NCBI GenBank assembly: GCA_036250195.1
Contig: JAVHZZ010000002.1
Coordinates: forward strand, 363,501,624-363,565,623
Source of the DNA: Mixophyes australis
Taxonomy: Eukaryota > Chordata > Amphibia > Anura > Limnodynastidae
DNA length: 64,000 nt
Reading direction: 5' to 3'
Shown: positions 35,700 to 48,389 of the stretch, in pieces
Numbering within the stretch: position 1 is the first letter of the stretch
How the letters are laid out: the number at the start of each line of letters is the position of its first letter
Made by a program: the position numbers and the translations under genes
Notes under the pieces: model-generated
What the model was told of the DNA's origin: nothing
Databases searched by the model: none
What the model saw: the letters and a program-made list of their open reading frames with translations, nothing else

Positions 35700-37345
35700 T
35701 GGTAGAATTGCACTTTGCCTCCCCTCACTCCCTTCTTGACTCTCTGCAGTCATGCTCCTACCCTCAACGTTCCACTGAGACTAACCTCTCAAAAGTGATC
35801 AGTGATCTACTTGCAGCAAAGTCTAAAGATCACTTTTCCATATTCATCATCCTGGACCTCTTTCCTGCTTTTGATATATTGGTGATCACCTCATTTTCTG
35901 CACACCCTTCATTCCATTGACTTTCGTGATACACTTCCTACCTATCAAACCATTCCTACAGTGTTTCAACCTCTACCATATCCTCACTTTCGTTTCCATT
36001 ATCTTTTGTGGTCCCACAAGACTGTGTTCTTGAAACTCTGCTTTTCTTGCTGTACACCTCTTCACTTGGTGAACTAATTAGCTCATTTGGGCTCTAGTAG
36101 CATCTCTACATTGATGGCGATTAAATCTACCTTTCCTTCCCTGGCTTCTCCCCTTCTATACAACCTTGTGTAAGCAACTATGGTTGTCCGAAAGCTACCT
36201 AAAGCTTCGCATGTTGTCCAAAACAGAGCTCATCAGCTTCCCTCCACCCAGAGTCACCACCTCCCCTGAAATTTTCCTCTCTGTCAACAACACAAAATTT
36301 CCTCAGGCTCCCAAGACTTGGTGTCAACTCTGTTTACTCTGCATTATTTATCACATTGAGTCACTCTCCCAGTCACTCTTCCACGTTTGAAATATTGCAA
36401 GAATACACCCATTGCGTACCCAAGATGCAACCATATAGCTATTCGCCATTCTCTTTCTATCTCCCGTTGGTGAAATAGGGGTTCGGGGGACTGCGCTTGT
36501 GATTAAAGTGTGGGTCTGGGTGGTTGCTGCCTGGTGGAGTATACAGGGGTTCTGGTTCTGTAGTTTTCGGGTTATGTCGGAGTTTCTGTTGGTGTTAGTG
36601 ATGTGTTGTATCTGTTGTATGAGTGTATTAATATATAAGGTGGTTTACCTTGATACTTAGTATCTCCTGCCTCGACTACTGCAACCCTTCTCCTATCTGG
36701 CATGCCTTTCATCCATCTATACCTGCTTCAATCCATCTCAAATGTCACAGCAAGACTGATCTTCCTCTCTTGCTACTGTACATTCACTGAGCCCTCTGCA
36801 AATCCTTTTTCATGTCCACCTGAATTCATATCAAATTATTCACCATCACCTGCAAAGACCTTAGAGAAACCATACCCCTTCATAAATCTCAAATCTCATC
36901 TTCAAATATTCTCTCTCATGCTGTTTTAGATCTACCTATGATTTGAGTGTTACCTCCTCTCTGAAAGCTACCTCTCACAATTGCATGCCAGGCATCAGTC
37001 ATGTTGCTACCCACTTATGGAATTCCATATCAAGCCCAAGATTCTCTCACATCCTTCAAATCTTTAAAAGCTCTATGAAAAACCAACTCTTTATTAGGGC
37101 TTACCCTACTCCAACATTACTATTCACACTTATATACCCTTGCTCTCACAATCTCCACTCTGAATCACTTGCTCCTCTTGTCTCAGGTCTGACATTTTCT
37201 CATTAGATTTTAAGCATCTCACATGTCTGCATTTATTTTGTCTGCCTTGTATATCCTTATTTTATGTATGCCCTGTTTTCTTCACTGTCCAACACTGTGG
37301 AGCATTGTGGCAACTTACAAATCAAGGACAATTAAAATAATTATT
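35700..37345 (+). mobile_element. L2-like LINE remnant (RT to 3' end)
   Basis: Decayed plus-strand reverse transcriptase in the order expected for an L2-like LINE. It has a LLAAKSKDHFSIFIILDL segment with an FPAFD equivalent of the first catalytic Asp (about 35805-35880), and a degraded QDCVLETLLFLLY (about 36020-36055). A YIDGD equivalent of YADDT lies at about 36110, and SCLDYCNPS at about 36670. The 3' end (GATTTTAAGCATCTCACATG... CAACACTGTGGAGCATTGTG) matches the LINE/SINE 3' ends elsewhere in the window. Multiple frameshifts. It interrupts the gypsy remnant and is itself interrupted at 36465-36660. Confidence 0.75.
36465..36660. mobile_element. About 196-bp insertion within the L2-like LINE
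   Basis: The RT sequence breaks off and resumes around this segment, which is bounded by the direct repeat TATCTCC (36458-36464 and 36661-36667). The interior is GT-rich (GGGGTTCGGGGGACTGCG, GGGTTATGTCGGAGTTTC) and unlike its surroundings. No TIR or ORF. Type unknown. Confidence 0.55.
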
Positions 37346-37983
37346 CAAATTAACAAACAAAAGCTGTTTTCTCTGTATAGTTTATAGTACCCAATCTTAG
37401 ATACAAGAATGAGAACTAGGGACTCTCACTAAAAATATTTAGAAATGACTCTATGCAAGACAGTCTATACTAATTCAGTATTGTCCTTTTGTTAAGAATT
37501 TGGTGGTTAATACAAAGGTGTACTAATCAATTCTTATTTCATACAGTTACAGTTGGTGAAGTATATAGACCTTTAGATTCTGTTATAACTAACTGATCTT
37601 TAAGGACCCACTGACAGTCATTGAGGCCCTCAGAGGGAATCCTTTTTGACTTTTCTCAAAAGGGTGGTGTGTAGCTCAGACATATGCTATATTAGCCACT
37701 CTTGGCTCACCTTACATTCATCTAAATTGTGGAGAATCCCTATCTCCTCTTTAATGTTGATAAGAAAGGTAATTATTCCACTCTGGGTGCATTGGAGATT
37801 CTTCCAGGTTGATGTTTAGTGAAGCCTCCCTCTTTGCTTCTTAAATAAGAGAATCAGCATAAGAATTTAATTACCACAGGATGAAGAGTAACATTCTGGA
37901 CTGTAATCACATCAATAAGGGGACAGCGCCGATACCAGTCTTTTTTCTCAAGCATGGTTTTCCAACCATTTTTTATTATATAT

Positions 37984-38530
37984 TCATGTACTGATAGCTT
38001 CTGTGTCATGTAAATAATGCTGCTGAACAGTCACACTCCACCTGGTGGATTCTTTAAAGGGGCTCAAGGCAATGTGGCACATACATTTCAGTGTAGGAGC
38101 AACAGTCAGGGCACACATAGGACTGATGTCTTGCTGTTGAAGAAACTTCAAGAATGCCATTTGTACTCCCTGTACATTGGAACCAAGTATAATCAAAGCA
38201 GAAGTGGAAATACTGTCCCCAGATGGTGAACTAGTATAGGCTTCCAACTTCAGTGGAGGACCCACACCAGGAATCACTTCAGAGGTGGGCATGTCATCTT
38301 CTACAATCCTATTCATGTAAATAGGGTTGTCCCTGACACTGAACACATTCATCCCATCAATTGGTTTCAATTGGTTTCAAAGGTATGTGTTATTAAAGAT
38401 ATTTTATGTAAAAGTCTGTGGAGATGTTGGTGACACGGGATCCAGTGTCTAAGAGAACTGTGGAGATCACTCCATTTACAAAAATTTGAAAGTATACTAA
38501 GAATACATCTCCTGAGGAGCTGATGCTTGT
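37984..38530 (-). pseudogene. Ty3/gypsy-type protease remnant
   Basis: One minus-strand frame reads FVNGVISTVLLDTGSRVTNI. The aspartic protease signature DTGS is at 38449-38438, with the hydrophobic strand before it and the flap-side sequence after it typical of retropepsins. The frame stops about 20 codons later. A following frame (38370-37984, 128 codons) may be the degenerate linker toward RT, since it contains a GMNV segment. No intact gag or RT continues from it. It probably belongs to the same dead element as the integrase piece at 35 kb. Confidence 0.6.
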
Positions 38531-39499
38531 TGTTCAGATGTGGGACAATGAGAGGTGTCACATCCTGCAGAACCTGGGAAAGGTTTTACAGCCAGTATAC
38601 AAGAATGAGTGCTAGAACGTAATCATTCTACTTCTATTTGAAACAACTGCCACATTGCCAAACTAAAATGTGGTGGTACCACCACACTGGCAGAAGTGCC
38701 AGTCTAATAGCCAACCTAAAAGGCTGTACTAGCAAGCGAATACTCCTCTACTTCTTGCCAACCCACCAAGCAAGTATCAGCCAAACACTACTCTGTCCTT
38801 TTCCTGGAAACCATCATAAACTTCTGGAGTCCTGACTGGAAATAAAGTAAACTGTCCCAAAAACCAAGCGCTCTAGACTTGTACCTTGGAACCCCGCAGA
38901 GTGTGGAGTGGTGTTAAGTGACTCAGTGTATATTGGGTGGCACTGGCAGCAGGACCACAATCACTATGATGTGTCCCAATCTTGTTGATCCTGTTGTATT
39001 GCAGGGACTCATTGCCAGTGTTACAGTGGCAAATGGACCAGAGAGAAGTGCTCATATAGAAAAAGTATGATTTGATTTGGCAGCTTGCAGTGACGTCCAG
39101 GATGTGGCAGTTATGGTTGACCTCCAAACAAATGTGGTCCTGGTGATTCAGCTTGGCCAAGAGATGTGGACAGAGTTTGTTAACCTGATTAGCCAGAGAC
39201 AAGCTGCCAGACTACAGTCTTAAGCAGCTAGGCCGGCATTACTGAGCCCAAAGGGACATACCCAAGCTGCCAGACCTTCAGGACTATCCAGCAAGCTCTT
39301 TGCCTCTGGAGAGAAAACATCCCCTAGCAGCAAATAGGTTGTTGTTTCCAGCCAGTCTGATCATGTGGGGTTGTCCAGTGATGATCCTGTCCCTAGCAGG
39401 ATGGAAGCCCCAGCAGTGAGTAGTGATGACTATCATGGCTTCCCTATGTCTTACCACATTCTGACTGACCATATTATACCCAGTGTGGACCCACCCCCC

Positions 39500-39806
39500 C
39501 TGGTGTAACTTAGTGGAAGGTGAAGGCAACAGGACAATGTTCAGGATGTCTTGAGCTGCAGTTCTGTAAAACTGGTGGAGCATAGGCCAGTTAGGCAGCC
39601 TGCTACTTGGGTCTCACCAGAGGCGAAGGAGAATATATACAGGCAGTACAGGAGATGCTAAAGCTATGCATTATCCAGGCACTGTGCTGTCCATTAGCAT
39701 CCTATACTATATTGGTCCCCAAGACGTACTTAGACTCCTGCATTGATGCTTTGTTAGATGAGTTGGCTAGACAAATTACATATCCACTCTCCCATTTTCT
39801 GTAAGA
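39500..39806 (+). pseudogene. Ty3/gypsy-type RT N-terminal scrap, plus strand
   Basis: The plus-strand frame at 39607-39804 reads YIQAVQEMLKLCIIQAL, then SYTILVPK, then DALLDELARQITYPLSHFL. These correspond to the start of a gypsy RT fingers domain with an internal deletion. It is opposite in strand to the neighbouring protease piece, so it is either a second insertion or the product of an inversion. Confidence 0.5.
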
Positions 39807-39828
39807 TGTGGGAAGATCATTTAGATCA

Positions 39829-39916
39829 GGCCTGTCCAACCTGCGGCCCTCCAGCTGTTGTGAAACTACAAGTCCCAGCATGCTCTTCCAGCTATCAACA
39901 GGTTGTCTACTGGCAA
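39829..39916. mobile_element. Short hAT-like MITE
   Basis: CAGGCCTGTCCAACCTGCGG at the left, AACTACAAGTCCCAGCATGC in the middle and an inverse GGTTGTCTACTGG at the right. Same family as 16395-16513. Confidence 0.6.
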
Positions 39917-42900
39917 CCTTTACAAGGCAGCGCCGCTTTAAATTTAAGCGCTGAAGACGCCGAACTCGCGGGTGTTGAAGAACCCGGAGCTTCATACATT
40001 TACCCCCTGAAGCGAGTTATAATAAGCTTTAGTTTCAAATTTGTCACTTTGAATTACTTTAGTGTAGATAAATATTATTTGTTCATACTGTTTTTAGTGT
40101 ACCAGTCATAGTTGTGTGCTACAGGGAATAGATGCCACTAAGCGCATTCATAGCACACCAAACTGATGAGTATATTATACAGCATCAATAGGCAGCATAT
40201 GTTACATTCCACACAATTGCCCATCTTATTATACAACCTCCGCCTATCCCCTTTATAATAAAGCCTCCAAAGTTCAGCTTTACTCACCTACAACCAGGTG
40301 GGAACTCACCCAAACATGTATTCAGTGTAATACACTAGCCAATCATAGGTAAGGGTTAGCATCAAAGTCATTAATACCTGATGTGGGTACAATGAATAGT
40401 CTGCATCCAGTCTTTTTAGGTTAAATGAGTTAAAAGATTGTGCTATATGATTATTTCTGCTCACTATGGGATTGCATGGCACAATCCCAAATCGCCTGTA
40501 ACACTGTGGGAAAGTGTCAGTTGGCAGGTCTGTTTAAGGATTCACTATAAAGGCAGGCAAATGCTGAATAATGCTGATTGGATACTTTCAGATTCATAAA
40601 TATTGTGATTTCTCTGGTACCTGTGGTTGACAAAAAAAAGATACCGGCTTTCCTGTCTCTGTTGTGTTTCTGCTCTAATAATAACATTGGCTCAGAGACT
40701 CATTATTCCTGATCAGTCTGGTGAAATACCAACCAGGTGGCAACACTATAGGTAACACATGGATTAACTAGAAATTACTTAAAGTTTTTATTGCAATTCA
40801 TTCCTTTGTTTTACAGTTTTCATCCTGAAACAGTTATATTAGGCAGTAGAATTTTGCATCAGAAAATTGCAGGGAACACATTTTATAAAATGCCTGAATC
40901 CGTAGTGATGGAGCAAATACTAGATAAAGTGATAGTTTATGCAGTAGAAGCTTCTTTTTTTTTATCAAAAAAGCATTGTTAAAAAAGAATCCCCGCCCCC
41001 CAGAAGGTATTCAGATGCTTACCACAAAAAATGCTTTCTGGACCCTCATCTCAGGTCCCTTATACTTTCTAATCCCCATATACCATTTTTCCATTACACT
41101 ACACAATATTTTCAAGGTCTAGTTTGAAGAACTTACTGATCCATGATATATTTTAGCAGCTTAAGTCAACACTAGTTGTCGAAGAAGATATACATCATAT
41201 GCAGGAGTTGGCTTGTCACTCTTATGGTTTTTGAAATTGCTCTGCAAGCTCTTGACGCAGAACCAGCATTATCAGCTATTCTCCATACAGAGCTTTGTCC
41301 TCTACTTCTGCTCTATTTTTGTACACATAGATCAGCTTGCATCACACATACATTAACATTTCAAGCGAAAAACAGAATATTCTTATTCCGTCAATCCACC
41401 TAAACTGGAAGAATCCCCTCTGGACTTGTAAAAAAGCAATTAACTAGTTTTATTTGTGAAATACAGCAACTTTTCTACACAAAGGGGTTATTCCACATCA
41501 GAACCTTAAACAGACTGCGCAACTGCTAGCTCCATAAAGCTGCTTAACATTCTGTTAATAAAACCCCTAGTGCTGAACTTCTGTTGTATCGTCTGTCACT
41601 CTCAGCTTGACCATTGGCTACTGAACTTTGTTACCCCAATTAAACCTAAGGTAGAAAATGAGCCTAGTTCATATCGATCAGAATGCATATATACATGGCT
41701 CATGGCTCCCTTTTTAATACCACCCTTACTTACCATCACATATATTCTCTGCAACAAAAGATTTTCTTTAAAATGTATTATCCGTTATATGCTGCCCCCT
41801 CTTTAAAACTCCACTCTCACTCTGTTTTAAGCCAGCATTAAAAAGAGGAAGCATTGTAGTTAAAATGCTACTGGTAATTAAGAGTTTGCATTTTAGTCCT
41901 GAGTTATATTGTACAATAGAAGTTTATGACAAGGTCAAGCTTGCACAAACATGAATGGATCCAATCACAAATATAGTTGGCAAGGTGTCCATGCATGGGT
42001 AGGACTTTTGTTCACATTTGCTCCATTTGTATTCTTCACACGTGTCATTGCAAAATATATCCGACATGTAATGCAGCCTAGTATTATGACATATCCATAA
42101 AAGTGACATATTGGAAAAAACACACACACAGTTTTGGATATATTTAATGTGATTGCATGTTGTAGAGTCTGTGTGCTCCATTTATCAAAGGGGGAAAAGT
42201 CCTATATCAGGCAAAACTGAGTATTTTATTGAGACATAGGGCTTCTCCCTTATAAAGGGGTTATCACTGACAATAGCACTGCTACCAACGGAGGTAGTCC
42301 CAGCCAACGATAAATTTCGCCGCCTTTCTTCTGCAATTGGCTTCCAAATGCTTCGCTTTAACAAGTATTACGGAGTTACATGATATTCAATGGAAAAAAT
42401 ATTATTCAAATAAAGCATTTCTTTCAACTGTGAATATAAAAATAATATTTGTTAAAAAATGTTAAATATTTTTAAATATTTAATTCTACAAGTGCAACTT
42501 AAAGTCTACGTCACACATGCACATATCTCTGGACACTGCGAAGCAGTAAGTCTACTCTTACTGGGATTATATTGATGTAACTTCATGCTGTGACCAATGA
42601 GTGAAACCTGTGACAGAACTTCAGTTGTTAAAATTGTTACATTTTCTTCTAAGTGAAAAATATTGGGGTACATTAAATGTACATCCAGTGCAAGACATCG
42701 GGGCACATTTGTAAAAATGTGGGCATAGAAAAACGAGAAAAAGAGTTGCTGAAAAGTAATTGGCAAAAAATCCCAGTGTTTTTAAATATTGTGCCTAGAT
42801 ACTGTCTTCCATATGTAAGCTACTTACAAGTCAGATAAAACTGCAAATTGGTGTGCCTCAGAGGAACTCTGTATCCAACCATGGGTTACAATCTCAGAGG

Positions 42901-43626
42901 GGTGGGGCTAAATGACTTTATCTCTTTGATTCTCTCTAAATCCTTGTGTCTTACCCATGAAGTATTTATGGGTAGAGAGATCCAGATGTGTAGCTACAGG
43001 TGAGTACCCAATACCAATTTGTGGCACAGGTCGTAAAAGCCTCTTGAAATCTCTCTTATTAGATCAATACAAGAAAGTAGAATTTTTTAGGGGGAGAAGG
43101 ACAATGGAATTAAAATGATTTTGTGTCACAGAGGACTTTTGGAAGTACATTTCCAAACATGTTTTTTTTATAGCTGATATACTTATTTCCCCTCTTGGGT
43201 GTGTTTGTGTGATCTATTACTCTTTGGAAGAATTATACACCCTGTTTTAATTCCTATATACATTTAGTGAGTTTTTTTTACCATTTAAACAGAATTATAC
43301 TATTGTGCTTGTGTCTTTTATTTCATATGTACACATGATATTTGGAGAAATATTATTGACTTACTGGAGCAATGAAAAACCAGAAGAATTTTTTTTGGGA
43401 CATTTTAGTATAATATTATACTGCTTTTTAAGACATAAAAGACAATTTGGTTTGGGACTTATAACGTATAATTTTATCCTGAAATATAACCCATTCATTG
43501 TTAATATGTTTATAAGAATAAGTGCCTGGCAAGAGAGATTTAACTTTCTGGTATATTAGTTTGATACACAAGATTGATACTTGTTTGAACCCTTTAGGCT
43601 GCTCGGTTTCAATCATCTGCACTTGT
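39917..43626. other. Long stretch without recognised genes
   Basis: A MITE-like terminus (TACATTTACCCCCTGAAG) occurs near 40000. The rest is AT-rich with scattered short ORFs. On the plus strand, a frame at 43305-43559 (84 codons) is mostly hydrophobic and resembles nothing known. Confidence 0.4.
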
Positions 43627-44219
43627 ATGGTAACATAGTAACATAGTAACATAGTTGATGAGGTTGAAAAAAGACACCAGTCCATCAAGTTCAACCTATT
43701 TTGGATCTCCTGCGATCCTGCACTTATATTTGAAATTAATCCAGAGTAGGCAACCGCCCATCTGTTTCAATTTTGAAAATCCCCCCAGACTCAATATTGC
43801 AATCCAATTTTTACCCTATATCCACTACTATCCTTTATTTTAAATTAACGGTCGTATCCCTGGATACACCTTTCCGCTAAAAATTTGTCTAACCCTTTCT
43901 TAAACATATCTATTGAATCTGCCATCACAACCTTCCCTGGCAATGAATTCCATATCTTGACTGCCCTTACTGTAAAGAACCCCTTCCTTTGCTGGTTGTG
44001 AAATTTCCTCTCCTCTAACCTTAGGGGATGACCACGTGTCCTGTGTATGGTTCTTGGGGTAAAAAGTTCCCATGAAAGCTCTCTGTATTGACCCCTAATG
44101 TATTTGTACATAGTAATTATATCTCCCCTTAGGCGCCTCTTTTCTAAAGTAAACATGCCTAAACTGGCTAACCTTTCCTCATAACTTAATGACTCCATAC
44201 CCTTTATCAATTTTATCAA
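43627..44219 (-). mobile_element. CR1-like LINE, second copy, strongly 5'-truncated
   Basis: Minus-strand copy of the element at 8785-9985: the same 8-bp tail (TAACATAG repeats), the same 3'UTR, and a 124-codon open frame corresponding to the last part of the RT protein. By eye only a few substitutions separate the two copies (for example MITMYK versus IITMYK). It lands in, or next to, the Tc1 remnant to its right. Confidence 0.88.
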
Positions 44220-44221
44220 TG

Positions 44222-44680
44222 GTGTTTTTGTATATTAATTTCCACACTTCAAAAAGCACCTAAGAATGGTTCAAGACAAGACAATGGAATGTTCTGTGGT
44301 CAGCAATGAGTTCAGATCTAAATCTAATAGATCACTGGTTGAGAGTTATGAAAACAGCAGTTGGGAGAAGGCACTCTTGAAATCTGGGACAACTGGAGCA
44401 GTTTGCACAAGAAGAATGAACCAAACTACAGGTAGAAAGGTGGAGGACGCTCACAAATGGCTATAGCAAGCAGTTGATTGCAGTTCTTTTGACCAAAGGC
44501 TCTGCTACCAAATATTAAGATTATTGCATTCAGAATAAAAAACAAAGGTTCTGTAATATGAACAGAGAAAGAGTTGTGGAGACCACATACTGTCGTTAAT
44601 TTCAACTTATTTTTATAGGAACTTGTGAGTTATTTAAAAGAAAAAAAAAGGGTTCCAATATTTTTGCCCACAACTGTAGC
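44222..44680 (+). mobile_element. Tc1-like transposon, 3' half
   Basis: A plus frame reads SSDLNLIDHWL (about 44312-44345), a decayed form of the SPDLNPIEHLW segment of Tc1 transposases. The right end is GGGTTCCAATATTTTTGCCC ACAACTGTA (44650-44678), a Tc1-type terminal inverted repeat. The 5' half is missing where the CR1-like LINE begins. It is a different Tc1 family from the one at 11.2 kb. Confidence 0.75.
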
Positions 44681-45828
44681 TATTTCACATTATGCAATAG
44701 TTTTTAGAGTAGGCATAATAGATATAAGAATAAGTATTATTGGGTAAGTACTGAATTTCTTACTGCGTCACTAGTAATAATTGATTATCTTTTTACTCAG
44801 TGCAAGATGCAATATGCAAGTGGGGGAGGGGGAATCTTTTGTGTGCTTATATGGAACAACTGCTTCTCATTCTGCAGGAAATCTTTTATTGAGAAACGTG
44901 TTCCCCTGCCTTTGATGATGCTGACTACTATTCTTGTATGCTGCTGTTATAACCAAAGCTAAGTAAAAAATATTGATATGTATATAAATGATATACCCCA
45001 ATTTCAATTGGGATGGGATTATACACAGGAATTTCTCCTAAATATGATTACAAATAAAATAATTGCACCATATCCATTAATACTTGAGGTGTAAATTATT
45101 TATTTATTTCAGTTATTAACATATAGCACTACCATTTTCCCCAGAGCTTTACAACTCAGGTGTATTATGTAGGTGGAAGACCAAACCAACATAATACCCT
45201 ATACTACCTTAGGTACTAATTGTGCCATACACATACTACTTTAGCTAGAAATAGAACAATCATTTTGTAAATAATTGCACCATACCCCACGCTACTTTAA
45301 ATATAGTTATCCTGCATGACCATAATATGTATATTAAGGTCTATACTGTGTGCTAGTTCACTTTTATTCTAAGTATAATAATCTGTTAAGCAAGTAAATC
45401 ATATAGTCTTATCTGTCACTCTGTCACCACTTGTCACTCTGTACAGGTGGTGTCAGCCTTCATCAGGCCCTTTCATCAGTAGTCTGTTTCCAATCACTGG
45501 ACCATTCAGTTTATGTAGGCATTGTATATTTATAGAAGGTTGTATATTTGTAATGTAGGCTTGTTCTGAGCCTAAGTTAAAGACAATGAAGCTAAGATCC
45601 ACCTCCGAATTTAAGACTACATCACCCAGGCTCCAATAGTGCAGGGAAGAGACTGGGACTGGATGATGCTAGTGAAGCAAGGAACCATCCTACATGCTTC
45701 AGCAGCCAGGTACCTTTCTGAGTGGGGGTGTGAGGTGAGTGAGACACTATCTGAGGAACATACTTAGCATATATATATAATAGTTGACCTGGAAAGAGTC
45801 CACATTGGATACTGGTAAGGGACTCATA
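44681..45828. other. Non-coding stretch
   Basis: AT-rich. A worn L2/SINE-type 3' end may lie at 45104-45160 (TATAGCACTACCATTTTCCC then AGAGCTTTACAA). No gene seen. Confidence 0.4.
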
Positions 45829-46011
45829 GGGGCATATTCACTTAAAACTGAATATCATGGCTGCACATTTTTTTGTTAATACAGTATTGCAAAATCGTGG
45901 ATTTCTCTTCACAACCCTATGGGGTTTGAACGGATATCTGTGATGTTGCGGTAATGCTGAGTGCCATCGGATCCACTTCGGAGGCACATTGACCTTAATT
46001 GAATATTCCCC
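45829..46011. mobile_element. Small MITE with GGGGCATATTCA ends
   Basis: Termini GGGGCATATTCACTTA and TAATTGAATATTCCCC are inverted, with CATA on the left and ATA on the right. About 183 bp, no ORF. Confidence 0.6.
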
Positions 46012-46653
46012 ATACAGTTATACCTTATTTATTTTGATGCACCCAAGCATCACAAGCTGCACCGCGTCGCTATGTGTGTAAGTTATGAATGTTTGCTGGA
46101 GAAGCTGGATGCTCTTCAGACGGCTCAGCCCTCCATATTTGGTGGCTCTGCCCTAGACTCCATATTTTTGTGGTGAAACGAAAAATCTGATACAATTGAT
46201 CTTACCATTAGATATCCTACTCTTTCCCATATTCTTCCTGCCGCTGTGGGTTTCATTGACAACACGCCACCAAAACAAGTTAGTGCGACATATAATCTCC
46301 TCCGCAACTTGTCATTTGACAGCAAACTGGAATCAACCTAAGTCCCCTCATTCTAATCAGTTCTTAACAGGATCTTGTACACTCACCCAACGGAAATTAT
46401 GACTAGTGTCCTTTATAACTCTTTTGAAAATCCTTTATTAAAATATGGAAGCCCTGGACAACACACTTTAACTGTTGTCCCTTGTTCTCTTAAATTAATA
46501 AATATTCAACAAAGGTTCTCCTGGATCCTTTCCCTCTCTCTTTCTATTCCTCCATTCCCTCCTTCCTTCGTTGCAGGATGCCACTCCGTTCTCACTATCC
46601 CACATTTTCTCTCAACCATCCCAGTGTTTTTAATACTGTAAAGTCCAACATAT

Positions 46654-46707
<54 letters not shown>

Positions 46708-47699
46708 TTTCCTGTATGAGGACCACCCATTAAATAAAGTTTAAAAAAAATAATAATGTGAGTCATTTATTTGTTGAGTGTTGGTCAATCCTTGGTGAAA
46801 AGTGTTAACCCCAGCTTCAAACATGTGCTGGGTAAGTAAGACTAGCGTCCCGACCTCTTCTTATTATTAACCTCATTACTAACACTATTTAAGTCATTTT
46901 ACTGTGTATATTAGAAATGTTTAACCTTTTTGCCACAATTTCCCCCATTCATCACTCATGGTCGTGATCTTTCAGAAGGGGTATTCTCAAGTCAACTCCT
47001 GACAAGGTCTGAGGAAAAACTGGATGGAGTTACTGCTAAAGATGAGACACATTTACCTGCCATCACTAACATTTTACCATTCCTCAGCAAAACAACGGTT
47101 ACTTACTAAATCTGCAAATGTAATTGTGACCTTGATGATATTTTCACCTTTGTTTTTTGCATGGCCTATAGTTTCTTAGTTGAAGTGAAAAAACAAAGCA
47201 AACTAATGAGTAATGCGTATGGTACATAGTACTGATTTGTCATGTGAAACCCATCCATCCTTCTGCACAAAGCGAGATGCTGAACATCTGAAGGGAGCAG
47301 GTGGGAGACGGACTTTGGCCAGTAACTGGCTCTACACGGTGTCTCCCAGCAGATTGATATTTGGCAATCTGTAGTTTGAGATCCAAAACCAGTCATTTAA
47401 ACTGTGCTCTGCTTCAGATGACTGTTAAAATAATGTGCGCCTGAAGCCAGTTTAACCTAATGCTGACTTATTTTACAGTGCACCAGCCAAATTTTACAGC
47501 ACTAAGTAACAAGCAGATGTTGTTCTTGCATCATGTAATTTGGATTTGACACTATATGTAGATATTGGAAGCATGGCTAATATTAAATAAATGGAAGAGC
47601 AACAAACACATTGAAATATACTGTATTCTTAGCATAACTATGACTTTTATAAGTCATAATTATGATGCTTAAAATAGGGCTGTGGTGCTTACTTTGAAT
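46012..47699. other. Non-coding stretch with a (TA)n microsatellite
   Basis: A (TA) run of about 45 bp lies at 46657-46702. Nothing else recognised; small ORFs are unsupported. Confidence 0.45.
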
Positions 47700-47707
47700 G
47701 CTTAAGG

Positions 47708-47969
47708 CAGTGATGGGCAACAGATGGCCCTTTGATCCTTCACCTGAGGATCCCAGCTCCTTCCTAATTTGTTATCAGATTTATTTGTTATAGCTTGTAA
47801 CTTGTTTAAAACTCTTGCTGATATGTTATTAGTAGAGATATGTGTCTCTTTCTTTGATTAAATGTATTGTTTTAACTTATTTCTGAGATTAAGGGTAATG
47901 TGCTGCACTTTTAAAAGTTAAAGGGCTCCTCCGTGTGGCTCCCAATGTGTATTAGATTGTCCATCACTG
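47708..47969. mobile_element. hAT-type non-autonomous transposon with 8-bp duplication
   Basis: 262 bp with terminal inverted repeats CAGTGATGGGCAAC and its complement (GTCCATCACTG). It is flanked by GCTTAAGG (47700-47707) and GCCTAAGT (47970-47977), an 8-bp duplication with two mismatches. TIR sequence and duplication length are those of hAT elements. Confidence 0.8.
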
Positions 47970-48389
47970 GCCTAAGTTCTCACATTCACTATTGTCAATA
48001 TCATGCATTGTACTAGCCAGTGGAATTCATGAAAAGAGGTCTAAAATTGGAACCATTGTTTAAATGACCCCATATCCAGTCCCAATTTAACACTTTTTCG
48101 GAAGTGTTACAGTTTTCAAATTGCTGCCTACTCCATTCAATGCGTTTAACCCCCGTACACAAATAACATTTTTCAAAAGTCAAATGTGCAGAAAAACTAA
48201 ATAAGAAATAATAAAGAAATATAAGTTTACATGCCACTGAAATTCCCAAATGTTTAATTTTTCTGTGTTTCCAGTGTTCAATTTGTGCATATAAAAGAAG
48301 TGGAACTAGTATGCATGTTATACCAGGAGAAAAAGTATACGGTGGCAGCATCGAACTGGCCCACCGGGATACCGGAAGAATCACCGAAG
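47970..48389. other. Non-coding stretch
   Basis: Short AT-rich region between the hAT element and the GC-rich composite repeat; no gene. Confidence 0.4.
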
